Shown here piece by piece: positions 1 through 9,045 of a stretch of 64,000 bases of DNA (positions are counted from its first letter, which is position 1; each line of letters opens with the position of its first letter). Under the pieces are notes generated by a model. The model worked only from the letters and a program-made list of their open reading frames with translations. It was not told the origin of the DNA and did no database searches. The DNA is from an uncultured bacterium (lineage in GTDB: Bacteria > Bacillota > Clostridia > Lachnospirales > Lachnospiraceae): the NCBI GenBank assembly GCA_947073545.1, contig CAMTMP010000004.1:1-64000 (forward strand). Direction: 5' to 3'. The translations under genes were made by a program, and so were the position numbers.

Positions 1-1
1 G

Positions 2-76
2 TCGGGGTGACAGGATTCGAACCTGCGACCTCCTGGTCCCAAACCAGGCGCTCTAGCCAAGCTGAGCCACACCCCG
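2..76 (-). tRNA. tRNA-Pro (anticodon TGG)
   Basis: On the minus strand a full cloverleaf can be read. The acceptor stem is CGGGGTG paired with CACCCCG, the anticodon loop TTTGGGA carries TGG, and the T-arm contains GGTTCGAATCC. The discriminator base is A at position 2. Only one base remains before the window edge, so an encoded CCA end cannot be judged. Confidence 0.95.
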
Positions 77-210
77 CAAGGGATCTAACGCCATTTCCCA
101 CAACGCATCTCCAATTATATAATATGGTCTTTTTTCTGTCAACAGCTTTCTGCTTATTTTTAAGACATATTTTTCGTGCAGCTTATTTTCCGGCGCCGCG
201 GCGGCTCCCA

Positions 211-690
211 TCAGGCGTAATTCAGCGTATAATGGGCCTCACCTTCCCTGTCCAGTTCCATAATGATATAGCTGGGCCTCCGGTTCTCCTGTCTGGGATA
301 ACTGATGCTGCCGGGATTGATCAGCGTGACGTCCTTTCCTATATCAATCAGAGGCTTGTGGGAATGGCCGCACATGACGATATCCACATCCCGGCTTATG
401 GCCTCCTGCTTGATCGTCTCCGTGTTCATGGCGATATAGTAATGATGACCGTGGGTCACCCACACCTTATAACGCCCGACCATAAACTCCTCTTCTCTCG
501 GCAGATTGGAAAAAAAGTCATTATTTCCCTGCACCATTACCACAGGGCAGCCTGCCGCCTTACTGATCGTATACTCGCTCCCCTCCACATCCCCACAGTG
601 TATCAGCATATCGTAGGGTCCTGTCTTTTCCAGCACGGAGAGCAGATTTGTATTATGACGATGACTGTCGCTCACAATCAATACTCGCAT
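211..690 (-). CDS. yfcE: YfcE/MJ0936-family metallophosphoesterase
   Basis: Predicted cytosolic phosphodiesterase of the calcineurin-like fold, 159 residues, the usual length for this family. The dinuclear metal motifs are all present: D8-S-H10, G33-D34, G55-N-N-D58, H80-G-H82 and the final G108-H-S-H111. It is the last gene of a tight minus-strand run, starting 4 bp after rdgB ends, so the two are probably cotranscribed. The physiological substrate is not known for this subfamily; members hydrolyse model phosphodiesters. The fold assignment is firm, the exact role is not. Confidence 0.9.
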   Translation of the reverse strand: MRVLIVSDSHRHNTNLLSVLEKTGPYDMLIHCGDVEGSEYTISKAAGCPVVMVQGNNDFFSNLPREEEFMVGRYKVWVTHGHHYYIAMNTETIKQEAISRDVDIVMCGHSHKPLIDIGKDVTLINPGSISYPRQENRRPSYIIMELDREGEAHYTLNYA

Positions 691-694
691 GTAA

Positions 695-1309
695 TTATAA
701 CATCCTTTTCTTCAATTCCGCTTTCATTTGTTCCAAAGCCCTGCATCTGTGGCTGATCCGGTTTTTCTCCTCATCCGAAAGCTCCGCAGCGGTGCGCTCG
801 TATTCCGGCAGATAAAAGATAGGATCATAGCCGAACCCATTGTCCCCCCGAAGCGCATAACCGATTCTGCCCTCAATGGTTCCTCTCGCGACCGTCTCTG
901 TTCCATCCGGAAATACTGCCGCGATCGCACAAACAAATCTGGCGCGTCTCTCCTCCTCCGGCACATCTTTAAGCCGTCTGAGCAAATCCGCACTCTTCTC
1001 GGAAAAAGGCGTTTCCTCGCCAAGGTATCTGGCCGAATACACTCCCGGCTCCCCGTTCAGACAATCGATTTCCAGTCCGGAATCGTCCGCCATCACCACA
1101 TACGCCCGCGCTTCTCCCTGCGCCGCGAGGGCTTCCGCCACCGCCCGCGCCTTGATGCGGGCATTCTCCTCAAATGTGGTTCCGTCCTCCGCAATGTCAA
1201 GCGCAAGCCCTGCCTCCTTCATGGAGCTGATCCCAGCCTCCATATCTCCAAGAATCGCCCGGATCTCCCGCATTTTTCCTTCGTTTCCCGTAGCAAAAAT
1301 AATTCTCAC
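695..1309 (-). CDS. rdgB: XTP/dITP diphosphatase (RdgB/HAM1)
   Basis: Nucleotide-pool sanitising enzyme of 204 residues that hydrolyses non-canonical purine NTPs (ITP, dITP, XTP) to the monophosphate. Seen in the sequence: the N-terminal substrate loop T7-G-N-x2-K12, the ADDSGL segment at 74-79 carrying the catalytic/metal acid, GVYSARY at 89-95, and the C-terminal GFGYDPIF and SHR motifs. Pairing of rdgB with a yfcE-type phosphoesterase is common in Firmicutes. The upstream amidase-like gene ends 16 bp before it. Confidence 0.95.
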   Translation of the reverse strand: MRIIFATGNEGKMREIRAILGDMEAGISSMKEAGLALDIAEDGTTFEENARIKARAVAEALAAQGEARAYVVMADDSGLEIDCLNGEPGVYSARYLGEETPFSEKSADLLRRLKDVPEEERRARFVCAIAAVFPDGTETVARGTIEGRIGYALRGDNGFGYDPIFYLPEYERTAAELSDEEKNRISHRCRALEQMKAELKKRML

Positions 1310-1325
1310 TATAACCTCCCTGCCT

Positions 1326-2396
1326 CTACGCCGAGTACGCTTTTATCACCGCATTGTAAATTCCTTCCGCAATGCGCTTGATATAATCCTCACGCTGCAG
1401 CAAAATCGCCTCCTGGCTGTTCGTCAGATACCCTACGCGGATGGCGGCCGCCGGAACAGTAGCGCTGTTCATGACCTGATCCTCCTGCTGCGACTCGAAC
1501 AAACCGCAGGCTTTGCCGCTGATGGACGTAACTACTTCGCGCTCCAGAAGATCGGCCAGCTCCACATTGCCAAATCCGGGAATGAAGAATTTACTGTTAT
1601 AAACCGCCGACGTCCCGTAAAGTTTACTGTTCTCATCGCCGCTCACCTCTATGCGGATCATCATATCCGCCTTAGTCGCCGCCGCAAGTTCCACCCTGTC
1701 CTGAGCCGTTGGATTGCTGTCGTCCATCCTCGTATAGTACACCTTGATATCGCTCTCGTCAAACATGGTTTTTAATGCCTTCGCCACATCAAGCGTTATA
1801 TTCTTTGAGAGGATACCATCCGCGGTGACGCCATGCTCCTCGCCCCCATAGGCGGGATCTATCACGATAATCTTCTCATACATTTCTTTTGAGGGCACAA
1901 ACTCTACATACAGGGTATGGTCTTCAAAAATACTGCGGTACTCATAGACGCCGTTCAGCGTAAAACGCAGGCACACTCTGTCTTTCTCCGCCTCCAGACA
2001 TCCGTCCGCCACGCTCTCACAGTTTCCGTATACGCTCTGTGCCTTATAAAAAGCCTCGTATTCTTTCGTCTGTTCCGCACTGATGCTCACCCAGAGTTCC
2101 TTATCCATATAGTGATTTTCTAATACTACTTCCTCCGCCTTCACGCTTTCAGGCATCGGTATACAAAAATAATTGGTATTCTGCGCGGCTCTGTCAATAA
2201 CAATCTCATTACCCTTTGCGGGAACAACCGGCGCGCTGTCCTCCTTCTGCTCGGCAGGGCGAACCACCTCGTCCTGCGCCAGATCCGCCACACCCACAGT
2301 CTTCGTCGCCGCGTAGTACAGCATGATGCTCATAGCCGCAGCCACAAATATAATACAATATACCAATGTACTTTTCAACAAACCATTCTGCTGCAT
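1326..2396 (-). CDS. Amidase_3-like membrane-anchored protein, probable pseudoenzyme
   Basis: 356 residues: a short cytosolic N-terminus, one membrane segment (about 10-28), a linker with low-similarity region, and a C-terminal domain (about 175-355) that follows the N-acetylmuramoyl-L-alanine amidase (Amidase_3) pattern. The canonical zinc and catalytic positions look replaced: DPGHGG reads DPAYGG (Y183), the helix Glu appears as S197, the SIHAN His is R248, and the Glu before GF-L-SN is R320. The domain probably binds peptidoglycan or a partner instead of cleaving. It lies 3 bp after the rRNA methyltransferase gene in the same operon. Common annotation would be amidase; activity is doubtful. 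Confidence 0.75.
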   Translation of the reverse strand: MQQNGLLKSTLVYCIIFVAAAMSIMLYYAATKTVGVADLAQDEVVRPAEQKEDSAPVVPAKGNEIVIDRAAQNTNYFCIPMPESVKAEEVVLENHYMDKELWVSISAEQTKEYEAFYKAQSVYGNCESVADGCLEAEKDRVCLRFTLNGVYEYRSIFEDHTLYVEFVPSKEMYEKIIVIDPAYGGEEHGVTADGILSKNITLDVAKALKTMFDESDIKVYYTRMDDSNPTAQDRVELAAATKADMMIRIEVSGDENSKLYGTSAVYNSKFFIPGFGNVELADLLEREVVTSISGKACGLFESQQEDQVMNSATVPAAAIRVGYLTNSQEAILLQREDYIKRIAEGIYNAVIKAYSA

Positions 2397-2399
2397 CGC

Positions 2400-3548
2400 T
2401 TACCTTTTGCTCCCGGTGGGCTTAGGGCCCATATATTGATAAAAGTAGGTCTTTATCATACCGTTATATAATTTCCTGTTCTTATCCGCTTTCCTGCCAA
2501 TGGCATTCTCCGCCTGCTCATAGGAAGTAATCACATACATGGACCATGCATCCAACGCCCGATACCGCTCTCCCAGTGTCCGATACAAGGCCTGAAGCGC
2601 TTCCTTCTCCGAAAGCCGCTCCCCGTAGGGCGGATTCGTCAGGATAAACCCATATTTTTTCGCATGGGAAAGCTGTGCCACGTCTCTTTGCTGAAAATGA
2701 ATCAGATGCTCCACCCCGGCCAGTCTTGCGTTCGCCCTTGCAATGGACACCATCTCCTCGTCTATGTCATACCCCTGAATCTGGGTCTCCACATCCGGGG
2801 TTTCCAAGGATTCCGCCTCTTTCCCCGCTTTTTCCCAAAGCGAATCGGGGAACGCTTGAGGCCAGTCCTGCGCGGTAAAATGCCTGTTCTTGCCGGGCGC
2901 AATATGGGCCGCCATCATAGCCGCCTCTATGGGAATCGTCCCGCTGCCGCAAAAGGGGTCTACGAGAATCCGATCTCCCCGCCAAGGCGTCAGCATCAGA
3001 AGCGCCGCCGCCAGATTTTCCGCAATGGGCGCTTTCGCCGTCAGCTTTCTGTAGCCCCGTTTATGTAAGGATTCTCCCGACGTGTCTAACCCCACCGTCA
3101 CCTCGTCCTTCTTAATAAAGACTCTGACCGGATAGTCCGCCCCGTTCTCCGCAAACCAGTCGATGTGATAAACGCCTTTCATTCGCTCTACCATCGCTTT
3201 TTTCATGATCGACTGGATATCGGAAGGGCTAAAGAGCTTACTCTTCACGCTGGCCGCCTTCGCCACCCAGAATTTTCCGTCTTTGGGAATATATTTCTCC
3301 CACGGCAGCGCCTTCGTCCCCTGAAAAAGCTCCTCGAACGTTTCCGCATGAAAACTTCCCATCTTAATCAGCACTCTCTGCGCGCTGCGCAGAAAAATAT
3401 TAGCGCGGCACAAATCCTGCCTGTCGCCGGCAAAAGTAACTCTGCCGTCCTCCACACAGGTAATTTCCAGACCAAGATCTGTTATTTCTCTTTTTAATAC
3501 TGCCTCCAAACCAAAATGGCAGGGCACGATATACTCTAATTTTTCCAT
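2400..3548 (-). CDS. THUMP-domain class I SAM-dependent RNA methyltransferase (RlmL/YpsC type)
   Basis: 382 residues. The N-terminal part (about 5-155) matches a ferredoxin-like plus THUMP RNA-binding module, followed by a Rossmann methyltransferase with the SAM motif DPFCGSG at 197-203 and the N6/N2 base-methylation motif NPPYGERL at 305-312. Relatives (YpsC, the N-terminal half of RlmL) methylate N2 of a 23S rRNA guanosine. The exact target here is inferred from family. It is the first gene of the operon that continues with the amidase-like gene, rdgB and yfcE. Confidence 0.9.
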   Translation of the reverse strand: MEKLEYIVPCHFGLEAVLKREITDLGLEITCVEDGRVTFAGDRQDLCRANIFLRSAQRVLIKMGSFHAETFEELFQGTKALPWEKYIPKDGKFWVAKAASVKSKLFSPSDIQSIMKKAMVERMKGVYHIDWFAENGADYPVRVFIKKDEVTVGLDTSGESLHKRGYRKLTAKAPIAENLAAALLMLTPWRGDRILVDPFCGSGTIPIEAAMMAAHIAPGKNRHFTAQDWPQAFPDSLWEKAGKEAESLETPDVETQIQGYDIDEEMVSIARANARLAGVEHLIHFQQRDVAQLSHAKKYGFILTNPPYGERLSEKEALQALYRTLGERYRALDAWSMYVITSYEQAENAIGRKADKNRKLYNGMIKTYFYQYMGPKPTGSKR

Positions 3549-3613
3549 AGGTACATTTTATGCTGTAAGCAAATGCCTGTCAACACAGTTTTCTCTTCGG
3601 CCCCCAAACGCTG

Positions 3614-3640
3614 GAAGGGGACGCCCAATGCGTCCCCTTC
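3614..3640 (-). terminator. Hairpin between small Asn-rich gene and methyltransferase gene
   Basis: Perfect 11-bp stem (GAAGGGGACGC with GCGTCCCCTTC) and 5-nt loop just after the stop of the 3658-3804 gene. There is no clear T-run on the minus strand, so termination is plausible but not certain. Confidence 0.5.
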
Positions 3641-3657
3641 CTCAGAGCTGATCCTTC

Positions 3658-3804
3658 TTAGTAGTTGTTCTTGCTGTTGTTAGCGTTGCTGCCGGAACTG
3701 TTTTTGCTGCTGTTGTTTGTGCTGTTCTTGGAATTGTTCTGGCTGTTCTTGTCCTGCTGCTTCTCATTCTGCTGGCTGTTCTGGTTAAAATCATTCTTAG
3801 ACAT
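3658..3804 (-). CDS. Small Asn/Ser/Lys/Gln-rich protein (48 aa), unknown
   Basis: A short reading frame supported by a strong Shine-Dalgarno (AGGAGG, 8 nt before the ATG). The protein starts MSKNDFNQNSQQ and consists almost only of N, S, K and Q, ending in KNNY. It has no membrane segment or known motif. Composition is reminiscent of disordered or spore-coat-like small proteins, but nothing in the sequence proves such a role. It stands alone between two hairpins, which suggests its own transcript. Confidence 0.65.
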   Translation of the reverse strand: MSKNDFNQNSQQNEKQQDKNSQNNSKNSTNNSSKNSSGSNANNSKNNY

Positions 3805-4049
3805 CTTCCATACCTCCTGATTGGTTTCATGTTACAAAAATAGTATGGGAGATTCCAAAAGAAGTTATGCAGGCCGCGCATAGGCCTTTAGTACTATTTT
3901 TTTATTCAAACTCACCAAAACTTTCGTTGGTACTTTGGTACTATTTTTTCTTGCATTTTTTTTAAAATGTAATATAATTAAGAACGTAGACGGAGATACC
4001 CCTTCATTCTCCGCCTACAGACCCTTATATTAATTATTTATACTCCCCT

Positions 4050-4084
4050 CAACAGGCCGTTTATCCCAAGTAAACGGCCTGTTG
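4050..4084 (-). terminator. Strong hairpin after the DUF1700 gene
   Basis: Perfect 14-bp stem (CAACAGGCCGTTTA with its complement) around a 7-nt loop, beginning directly at the stop codon of the DUF1700 gene. The minus-strand tail is AGGGGAGTATAAAT, without a good T-run. Confidence 0.65.
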
Positions 4085-4534
4085 TCATTTCCGTCCCTTA
4101 AAATAATTAACCGCAAGTACAACAAGCAGCACCGGAATGATAATCGGCGCAAGAATAGAGATCATAGAAAAAAGCAAACCGATAATCAAAAGAAAAATCA
4201 CACCGGCAATCAGCAGAATCAGCCAGCCGGGAACACGCATCGTATTCTGTCTCACTGCGTTTTTCCATTTTTCGGCATAGCTCTCTTCCCTCACTTCATC
4301 ATAAGTCCGGTTCGTCCCCTCGTTGACGCCGGCCCGCTTGTTCGCCTCAATGATACTCTTCGCGAGAAGCCGCGGATCGCCAAGACTTGCAAGCACCTCC
4401 TCCTCACTTCTCCCCTTTCTGATCTCCACGTCAATATATTCCCGATAATACTGCACGTTCTCCGCCACCCGGGAACTGTTCACGCCGCTTGCCAGCGCCC
4501 TTTGCAGTCTTTCTATAAATTCCGTCCGATCCAT
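4085..4534 (-). CDS. DUF1700 (HAAS) domain membrane protein
   Basis: 149 residues. The first 70 residues form the acidic helical HAAS-type domain of DUF1700 proteins (MDRTEFIERLQ start, then LGDPRLLAKSI), followed by a basic linker and two adjacent hydrophobic segments (about 97-140). Proteins of this family often sit beside PadR-type regulators and act in membrane-linked signalling, but no PadR gene is adjacent here. It is downstream of the 4571-4963 gene (36 bp gap) and could share its transcript. Confidence 0.75.
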   Translation of the reverse strand: MDRTEFIERLQRALASGVNSSRVAENVQYYREYIDVEIRKGRSEEEVLASLGDPRLLAKSIIEANKRAGVNEGTNRTYDEVREESYAEKWKNAVRQNTMRVPGWLILLIAGVIFLLIIGLLFSMISILAPIIIPVLLVVLAVNYFKGRK

Positions 4535-4570
4535 ACTTCCTTCCTTTTTCCTCTGTTCTTTCTCCGTGCC

Positions 4571-4963
4571 TTACATAGTCTGATCCATGCCTTTCCAGTC
4601 ACCCAGCTTTTTCGCATACTCTTCCGGGTGTCTGCACATATCCGCCATCATCATGAACGACCTAAGCACCATATCTTCTTTATTACAGCTTGCGGTATTC
4701 TTCCCGGTATCCCTGCGCAGATTATCCTGCTCGATCTGCCACACATAGCAGTCTGTCAGAGAATATGCCCCACACTTGGGCACATCCGGCAGCCCGTGGT
4801 TCTCCAGATAATAGACGAAAGCGTCATACAACTCCCTGTTCGTCAAAAACTCGCTCCACAGCGTCTGCTGCCACTCCCCGGACTTCCCTGCAAACTCGCA
4901 CAGTCTCATAAGACCATCATATGCCTTTAATCTGCTTTGGTCAAATAAAATCGGTGATGACAT
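4571..4963 (-). CDS. Conserved hypothetical protein (130 aa)
   Basis: I do not recognise a family. The protein is soluble, helical in appearance, and has three cysteines in the middle-to-C-terminal part plus a Met-rich stretch (RSFMMMADMCRHPEEY). It reads like a small Lachnospiraceae-specific cytosolic protein. The reading frame is favoured over the overlapping plus-strand frame because of codon use and its fit between flanking minus-strand genes. Confidence 0.6.
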   Translation of the reverse strand: MSSPILFDQSRLKAYDGLMRLCEFAGKSGEWQQTLWSEFLTNRELYDAFVYYLENHGLPDVPKCGAYSLTDCYVWQIEQDNLRRDTGKNTASCNKEDMVLRSFMMMADMCRHPEEYAKKLGDWKGMDQTM

Positions 4964-5066
4964 ACTTTCCCTCCATGAACGGTGTACGAAGAATGCCCGT
5001 ATTTTCGCATTCTCTTATGTGAAACTTAATGGTTCCAAGTCTGTTTTCGCAACTTTGCGTTCCGTT

Positions 5067-6113
5067 CTATGACGGAACGTCTTTCGAATTACTTTTCCCG
5101 TTTTTCACGTTTGCTACGGAATTGCCTTCAAATACGTGCCCCTCCACCACAAGCGTCTCCACCAGCGTGGTTTTTGGATGTTCAATCAGACTGAGCAGCT
5201 TCTCTCCCACCATTTTCCCAAGTTCCTCCGTGTCCTGCTGCAATGTGGTCAGCGCCGGCTCGATATGTCTTGCGATGCGGATGCCGTCATAGCCCGCGAT
5301 GGAAATATCATCGGGAATCCGCATCCCCCGTTCTCGGATCGCATTAAAACCGCCGAACGCCGAGAAATCATCCGGATAGAGAATACAGGTGGGCGGCTCC
5401 CGCAGCCCAAGAAGCTTCACGGTCTCCACATACGCGCCTTTGGTATCGCGGTAGGGAGAAATGCGGATATATTCATCCGGTACCACCAGTCCCAGTCCGG
5501 CCGCCGTCCGATAAAAGGAAGACAGTCTGCTCTGTGTAACGGCGGAATCAGCCCCATGGATATAGGCTATCCTGCGGTGCCCTTTCTTATAAATATAGGT
5601 GAGCAGATCCTGCATCCCCCGCACATTGTTGGACATGACAGCACAGACATTGTTAAAAAGATGGTCGAGCGTGACGATGGGAATGCCGCCCCTCACAAGC
5701 TGCAAAATCTCCGGCGAATAAAAATCCGTACAGACAATCGCAACACCGTCAAACCCCCGGGATCTGCAATGTTCCAGATAGCTTGACGTCCCCGCACGCC
5801 GCCTGCTCGTATTGACAAAGGTGATATCATAACCTTTCTCCTCCACCGTGCGTTTGAGACTGTCCAGCACAAGCGCGTAATAATCATGGGTCAAGCCGCT
5901 GTAGTCCTCATGGTTAAACAGAACTCCTATATTATAACTGCGGTTCGTTTTCAGCATCTTGGCGGCCGTATTGGGAAAGTATCCCAGCTCCTCGGCCACC
6001 TGACGAATCCGCTTCTTCGTCTCCTGCCCGATATCGTTTTGATCGTTAAGCGCCTTGCTGACCGTAGCCACCGAGACGCCGCAGACCGCCGAAATGTCCT
6101 TCATAGATACCAT
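5067..6113 (-). CDS. LacI-family transcriptional regulator
   Basis: 348 residues: N-terminal LacI helix-turn-helix (MKDISAVCGVSVATVSKAL, then the hinge helix NTAAKMLK near 50) and a periplasmic-binding-protein-like effector domain (about 60-330). The gene is divergent from cellobiose phosphorylase, and two copies of an 11-bp motif with a central CG step occur in the intergenic region. It is therefore the likely local repressor, sensing cellobiose or a related sugar. The C-terminal tail after 330 (KNGKSNSKDVPS) is variable and not informative. Confidence 0.9.
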   Translation of the reverse strand: MVSMKDISAVCGVSVATVSKALNDQNDIGQETKKRIRQVAEELGYFPNTAAKMLKTNRSYNIGVLFNHEDYSGLTHDYYALVLDSLKRTVEEKGYDITFVNTSRRRAGTSSYLEHCRSRGFDGVAIVCTDFYSPEILQLVRGGIPIVTLDHLFNNVCAVMSNNVRGMQDLLTYIYKKGHRRIAYIHGADSAVTQSRLSSFYRTAAGLGLVVPDEYIRISPYRDTKGAYVETVKLLGLREPPTCILYPDDFSAFGGFNAIRERGMRIPDDISIAGYDGIRIARHIEPALTTLQQDTEELGKMVGEKLLSLIEHPKTTLVETLVVEGHVFEGNSVANVKNGKSNSKDVPS

Positions 6114-6165
6114 ATGTTAGTCCTTTCCATCCATAAAACACCCCATACCCGCGTGCCGCACACAT

Positions 6166-6176
6166 CTTAATCGTTT
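6166..6176. promoter_or_regulatory. Putative LacI-type operator, distal copy
   Basis: CTTAATCGTTT, identical to the copy at 6317-6327. It lies just upstream of the lacI-type gene start, where it could serve autoregulation. Confidence 0.45.
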
Positions 6177-6260
6177 TCGTTCTTCCAATATCCAATCCCG
6201 TTCCAAATCATACTACGACATTCGAAATTTATTGATTTTTCCAAGAAATATATATATTTG

Positions 6261-6289
6261 TTGCTTTTTTTTCATTTCTTCTGTATAAT
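6261..6289 (+). promoter_or_regulatory. Sigma-A promoter of cellobiose phosphorylase
   Basis: TTGCTT at 6261-6266, a 17-nt spacer, and a perfect TATAAT at 6284-6289. Predicted start near 6296 gives a leader of about 100 nt. Confidence 0.75.
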
Positions 6290-6316
6290 TTGCTCAACCG
6301 GTCGGAGACGGTTTTA

Positions 6317-6327
6317 CTTAATCGTTT
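6317..6327. promoter_or_regulatory. Putative LacI-type operator, proximal copy
   Basis: CTTAATCGTTT followed by ACC, a degenerate palindrome around CG. It sits about 20 nt downstream of the predicted transcription start, a position suited for repression. Confidence 0.55.
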
Positions 6328-6394
6328 ACCCTCCTCCGTTTCAGGACATTTACACCTAACCGGACACAACCCAAACGAAAAGGAGAATGAATCT

Positions 6395-8830
6395 ATGAAA
6401 TTTGGTTATTTCGACGACGAGAACCGCGAGTACGTCATCACCACCCCCAGGACGCCTCTGCCTTGGATCAATTACTTGGGGTGTAAGGATTTTTTTACAC
6501 TGATCTCCAACACCTGCGGCGGTTACACCTTCTATAAAGACGCGAAACTGCTTCGCATGACGCGGTACCGCTACAACGACGTGCCTAACGATAGCAACGG
6601 CAAATATTTTTATATCAAAGAAGGCGGCTCTGTCTGGAACCCGGGCTGGAAACCGACCCAGGCGGAACTCGACAGCTACGAATGCCGCCACGGCATCGGC
6701 TACAGCCGTTTCAAGGGCGCGAAAAACAAACTGGATGCCTCTGTCCTCACCTTCATCCCCATGGATGACAACTGCGAAATCAGCCAGATAAAGCTGACCA
6801 ACCAAAGCGACGGCGAAAAGACCGTTTCTCTCTTCTCCTATGTGGAATGGTGTCTCTGGAATGCGGACGACGACTCCCGCAATTTCCAGCGCAATTTAAG
6901 CACTGGCGAGGTGGAGGTGGTCGGTTCCACAATATATCATAAAACAGAGTACCGTGAGCGGAGAAATCACTATGCGGTGTATTCCGTAAACGCACCCGTG
7001 GACGGCTTCGACACGAGCCGCGACGCATTTCTGGGCGCATACCGCAGCGCGGCAAATCCCGAGGTCGTGGAAAAAGGGAAGGCCGCAAACTCCGTAGCCC
7101 ACGGCTGGTCCCCCATTGCCTCCCATCAGATCAATCTGACCTTACAGCCCGGCGAAAGCAAAACCTTTGTATTTGTTCTCGGCTACGTAGAAAATCCCGA
7201 GGATCAGAAATGGGAATCGCACGGCGTCATCAACAAAAAGTCCGCCGAAGCAATGCTTGCCAAATATCAAACCGACGCGGATGTGGATCAGGCTTTTGCA
7301 GCCCTGAACGCGTACTGGAATAACTTACTGTCCAAATACACCGTAAAGTCCTCCAACGACAAGGTGGACCGCATGGTCAATATCTGGAACCAGTATCAAT
7401 GTATGGTAACTTTTAACATGTCCCGCTCCGCTTCCTACTACGAATCCGGCATCGGCCGCGGTATGGGATTCCGCGATTCCTGTCAGGATCTATTGGGCTT
7501 CGTCCACCTGATCCCGGACCGTGCAAGACAGCGTATCATCGACATTGCCTCCACCCAGTTTGAGGACGGCAGCGCTTACCATCAATACCAGCCCCTCACC
7601 AAGAAGGGTAACTCCGATATCGGCAGCGGCTTTAACGACGACCCGCTCTGGCTGATTGCCGGCACCTCCGCCTATGTGCGTGAGACGGGAGACATCTCTA
7701 TTTTAACAGAACAGGTGCCCTTCGACAACGATGAATCTCTCGCAAAGCCTCTGTCAGAGCACCTGAAACGCTCCTTTGACTATATCGTGACCCACAAGGG
7801 TCCTCATGCGCTGCCCCTGATCGGACGCGCCGACTGGAACGACTGTCTGAACTTAAACTGCTTCTCGGAGCATCCGGGCGAATCCTTCCAGACTTTCGGC
7901 CCCTCCGAAGGGCCTGTGGCGGAATCCGTGTTTATCGCCGGCATGTTCGTAAAATACGGGGAAGAGTATGCGCAATTGTGTGAGCTTATGAACAATCAGG
8001 CGGAGGCGGATTACGCCCGCGTGGAAGTGGGGAAAATGTATGACGCCGTATTGAAGGACGGCTGGGACGGCGACTGGTTTATCCGCGCTTACGACGCCCA
8101 CGGCCAAAAGGTCGGCTCCAAAGAGTGTGAGGAAGGGCAGATTTATATTGAGTCCAACGGCTTCTGCCCTCTCGCCGGTATCGGCGTGAAGGAAGGGCTT
8201 GCCGAAAAAGCGCTGGATTCCGTAAAGGAAAAACTGGACACACAGTACGGCGTGATGATCTTACAGCCAGCCTACACCAAATATCATCTGGAACTGGGAG
8301 AAATCTCCTCCTATCCGCCCGGATACAAGGAGAACGCCGGTATTTTCTGCCATAACAATCCTTGGGTTTCCATCGCGGAAACCGTGATCGGCCGTGGCGA
8401 CAGGGCTTTCGAAATCTATCGAAAAACCTGTCCTTCCTATGTGGAAGAGTTTAGCGAAATTCACCGCACAGAGCCTTATGTTTATTCTCAGATGGTGGCC
8501 GGCGCCGATGCGTACATTCCCGGAGAAGCGAAAAATAGCTGGCTGACCGGCACGGCAGCCTGGACCTTCGTGAACGTGTCACAGCACATTCTCGGCGTGT
8601 ACCCCACCCACAAGGGACTTAGCATCAATCCCTGCGTTCCAAAAGATTTCGGCGACTTTACCTTAACCCGTAAATTCCGCGAAGGAACCTACCACATCAA
8701 AGTGACAAATCCTGATAACGTGGAAAAGGGTATAAAATCTCTCACTGTGGACGGAAATTTTGTAGAAGGGTGCATCGTGCCGTATGTGGCAGGGAAAACC
8801 GAATATGACATAGTTGTCACTATGGGATAG
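6395..8830 (+). CDS. Cellobiose phosphorylase (GH94)
   Basis: 811 residues with start at the ATG preceded by AAAAGGAG; an upstream in-frame ATG at 6290 lies inside the promoter and is rejected. The enzyme splits cellobiose with phosphate to glucose-1-phosphate and glucose in the cytosol, saving ATP. Typical GH94 features are the N-terminal [13 protein letters not shown] and [13 protein letters not shown] segments, the beta-sandwich domain (to about 290), the (alpha/alpha)6 barrel with [12 protein letters not shown], and the general acid in [10 protein letters not shown] (D480, near the known D490 of a characterised enzyme). Length equals that of true cellobiose phosphorylases; chitobiose phosphorylase is a less likely alternative. 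The divergent LacI gene probably controls it. Confidence 0.92.
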   Translation: MKFGYFDDENREYVITTPRTPLPWINYLGCKDFFTLISNTCGGYTFYKDAKLLRMTRYRYNDVPNDSNGKYFYIKEGGSVWNPGWKPTQAELDSYECRHGIGYSRFKGAKNKLDASVLTFIPMDDNCEISQIKLTNQSDGEKTVSLFSYVEWCLWNADDDSRNFQRNLSTGEVEVVGSTIYHKTEYRERRNHYAVYSVNAPVDGFDTSRDAFLGAYRSAANPEVVEKGKAANSVAHGWSPIASHQINLTLQPGESKTFVFVLGYVENPEDQKWESHGVINKKSAEAMLAKYQTDADVDQAFAALNAYWNNLLSKYTVKSSNDKVDRMVNIWNQYQCMVTFNMSRSASYYESGIGRGMGFRDSCQDLLGFVHLIPDRARQRIIDIASTQFEDGSAYHQYQPLTKKGNSDIGSGFNDDPLWLIAGTSAYVRETGDISILTEQVPFDNDESLAKPLSEHLKRSFDYIVTHKGPHALPLIGRADWNDCLNLNCFSEHPGESFQTFGPSEGPVAESVFIAGMFVKYGEEYAQLCELMNNQAEADYARVEVGKMYDAVLKDGWDGDWFIRAYDAHGQKVGSKECEEGQIYIESNGFCPLAGIGVKEGLAEKALDSVKEKLDTQYGVMILQPAYTKYHLELGEISSYPPGYKENAGIFCHNNPWVSIAETVIGRGDRAFEIYRKTCPSYVEEFSEIHRTEPYVYSQMVAGADAYIPGEAKNSWLTGTAAWTFVNVSQHILGVYPTHKGLSINPCVPKDFGDFTLTRKFREGTYHIKVTNPDNVEKGIKSLTVDGNFVEGCIVPYVAGKTEYDIVVTMG

Positions 8831-8862
8831 TATCATTTCATCTAAATACGCACGGTTTACAG

Positions 8863-8896
8863 AATCCGCATACAGCATCTTGTATGCGGATTTTTT
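8863..8896 (+). terminator. Rho-independent terminator of cellobiose phosphorylase
   Basis: 12-bp perfect stem (AATCCGCATACA with TGTATGCGGATT), 6-nt loop, followed by TTTT. It lies 33 bp after the stop codon. Confidence 0.9.
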
Positions 8897-8966
8897 ATGA
8901 CCACTATTTTTCCAAAAGGTCTTGTCTTTCGGAAAATTTTGTGACAAAATAAGTCTTACCAACTCT

Positions 8967-8978
8967 TACCCACGGGTA
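8967..8978. promoter_or_regulatory. Palindrome upstream of merR-type gene, possible operator
   Basis: TACCC-AC-GGGTA inverted repeat, embedded in a longer CTCT...AGAG arrangement, 68 bp before the MerR-family start. MerR proteins bind such dyads in their own promoters; no convincing -35/-10 pair could be fixed around it. Confidence 0.35.
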
Positions 8979-9045
8979 CAGTTTAGAGAGAAATCTGATC
9001 AACGCTAAAAGAAACAACTGGTAAAAGGATATTTGGAAGCAAGTT

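Noticed and set aside
3642..3881. 79-codon minus-strand frame rich in Thr/Arg
   Set aside because: Another frame of the same DNA gives the Asn-rich protein with a strong SD; this one has none.
6290..6394. Upstream in-frame ATG for cellobiose phosphorylase
   Set aside because: It lies between the -10 box and the predicted transcription start, and the added residues are not part of the family; the ATG at 6395 has the SD.
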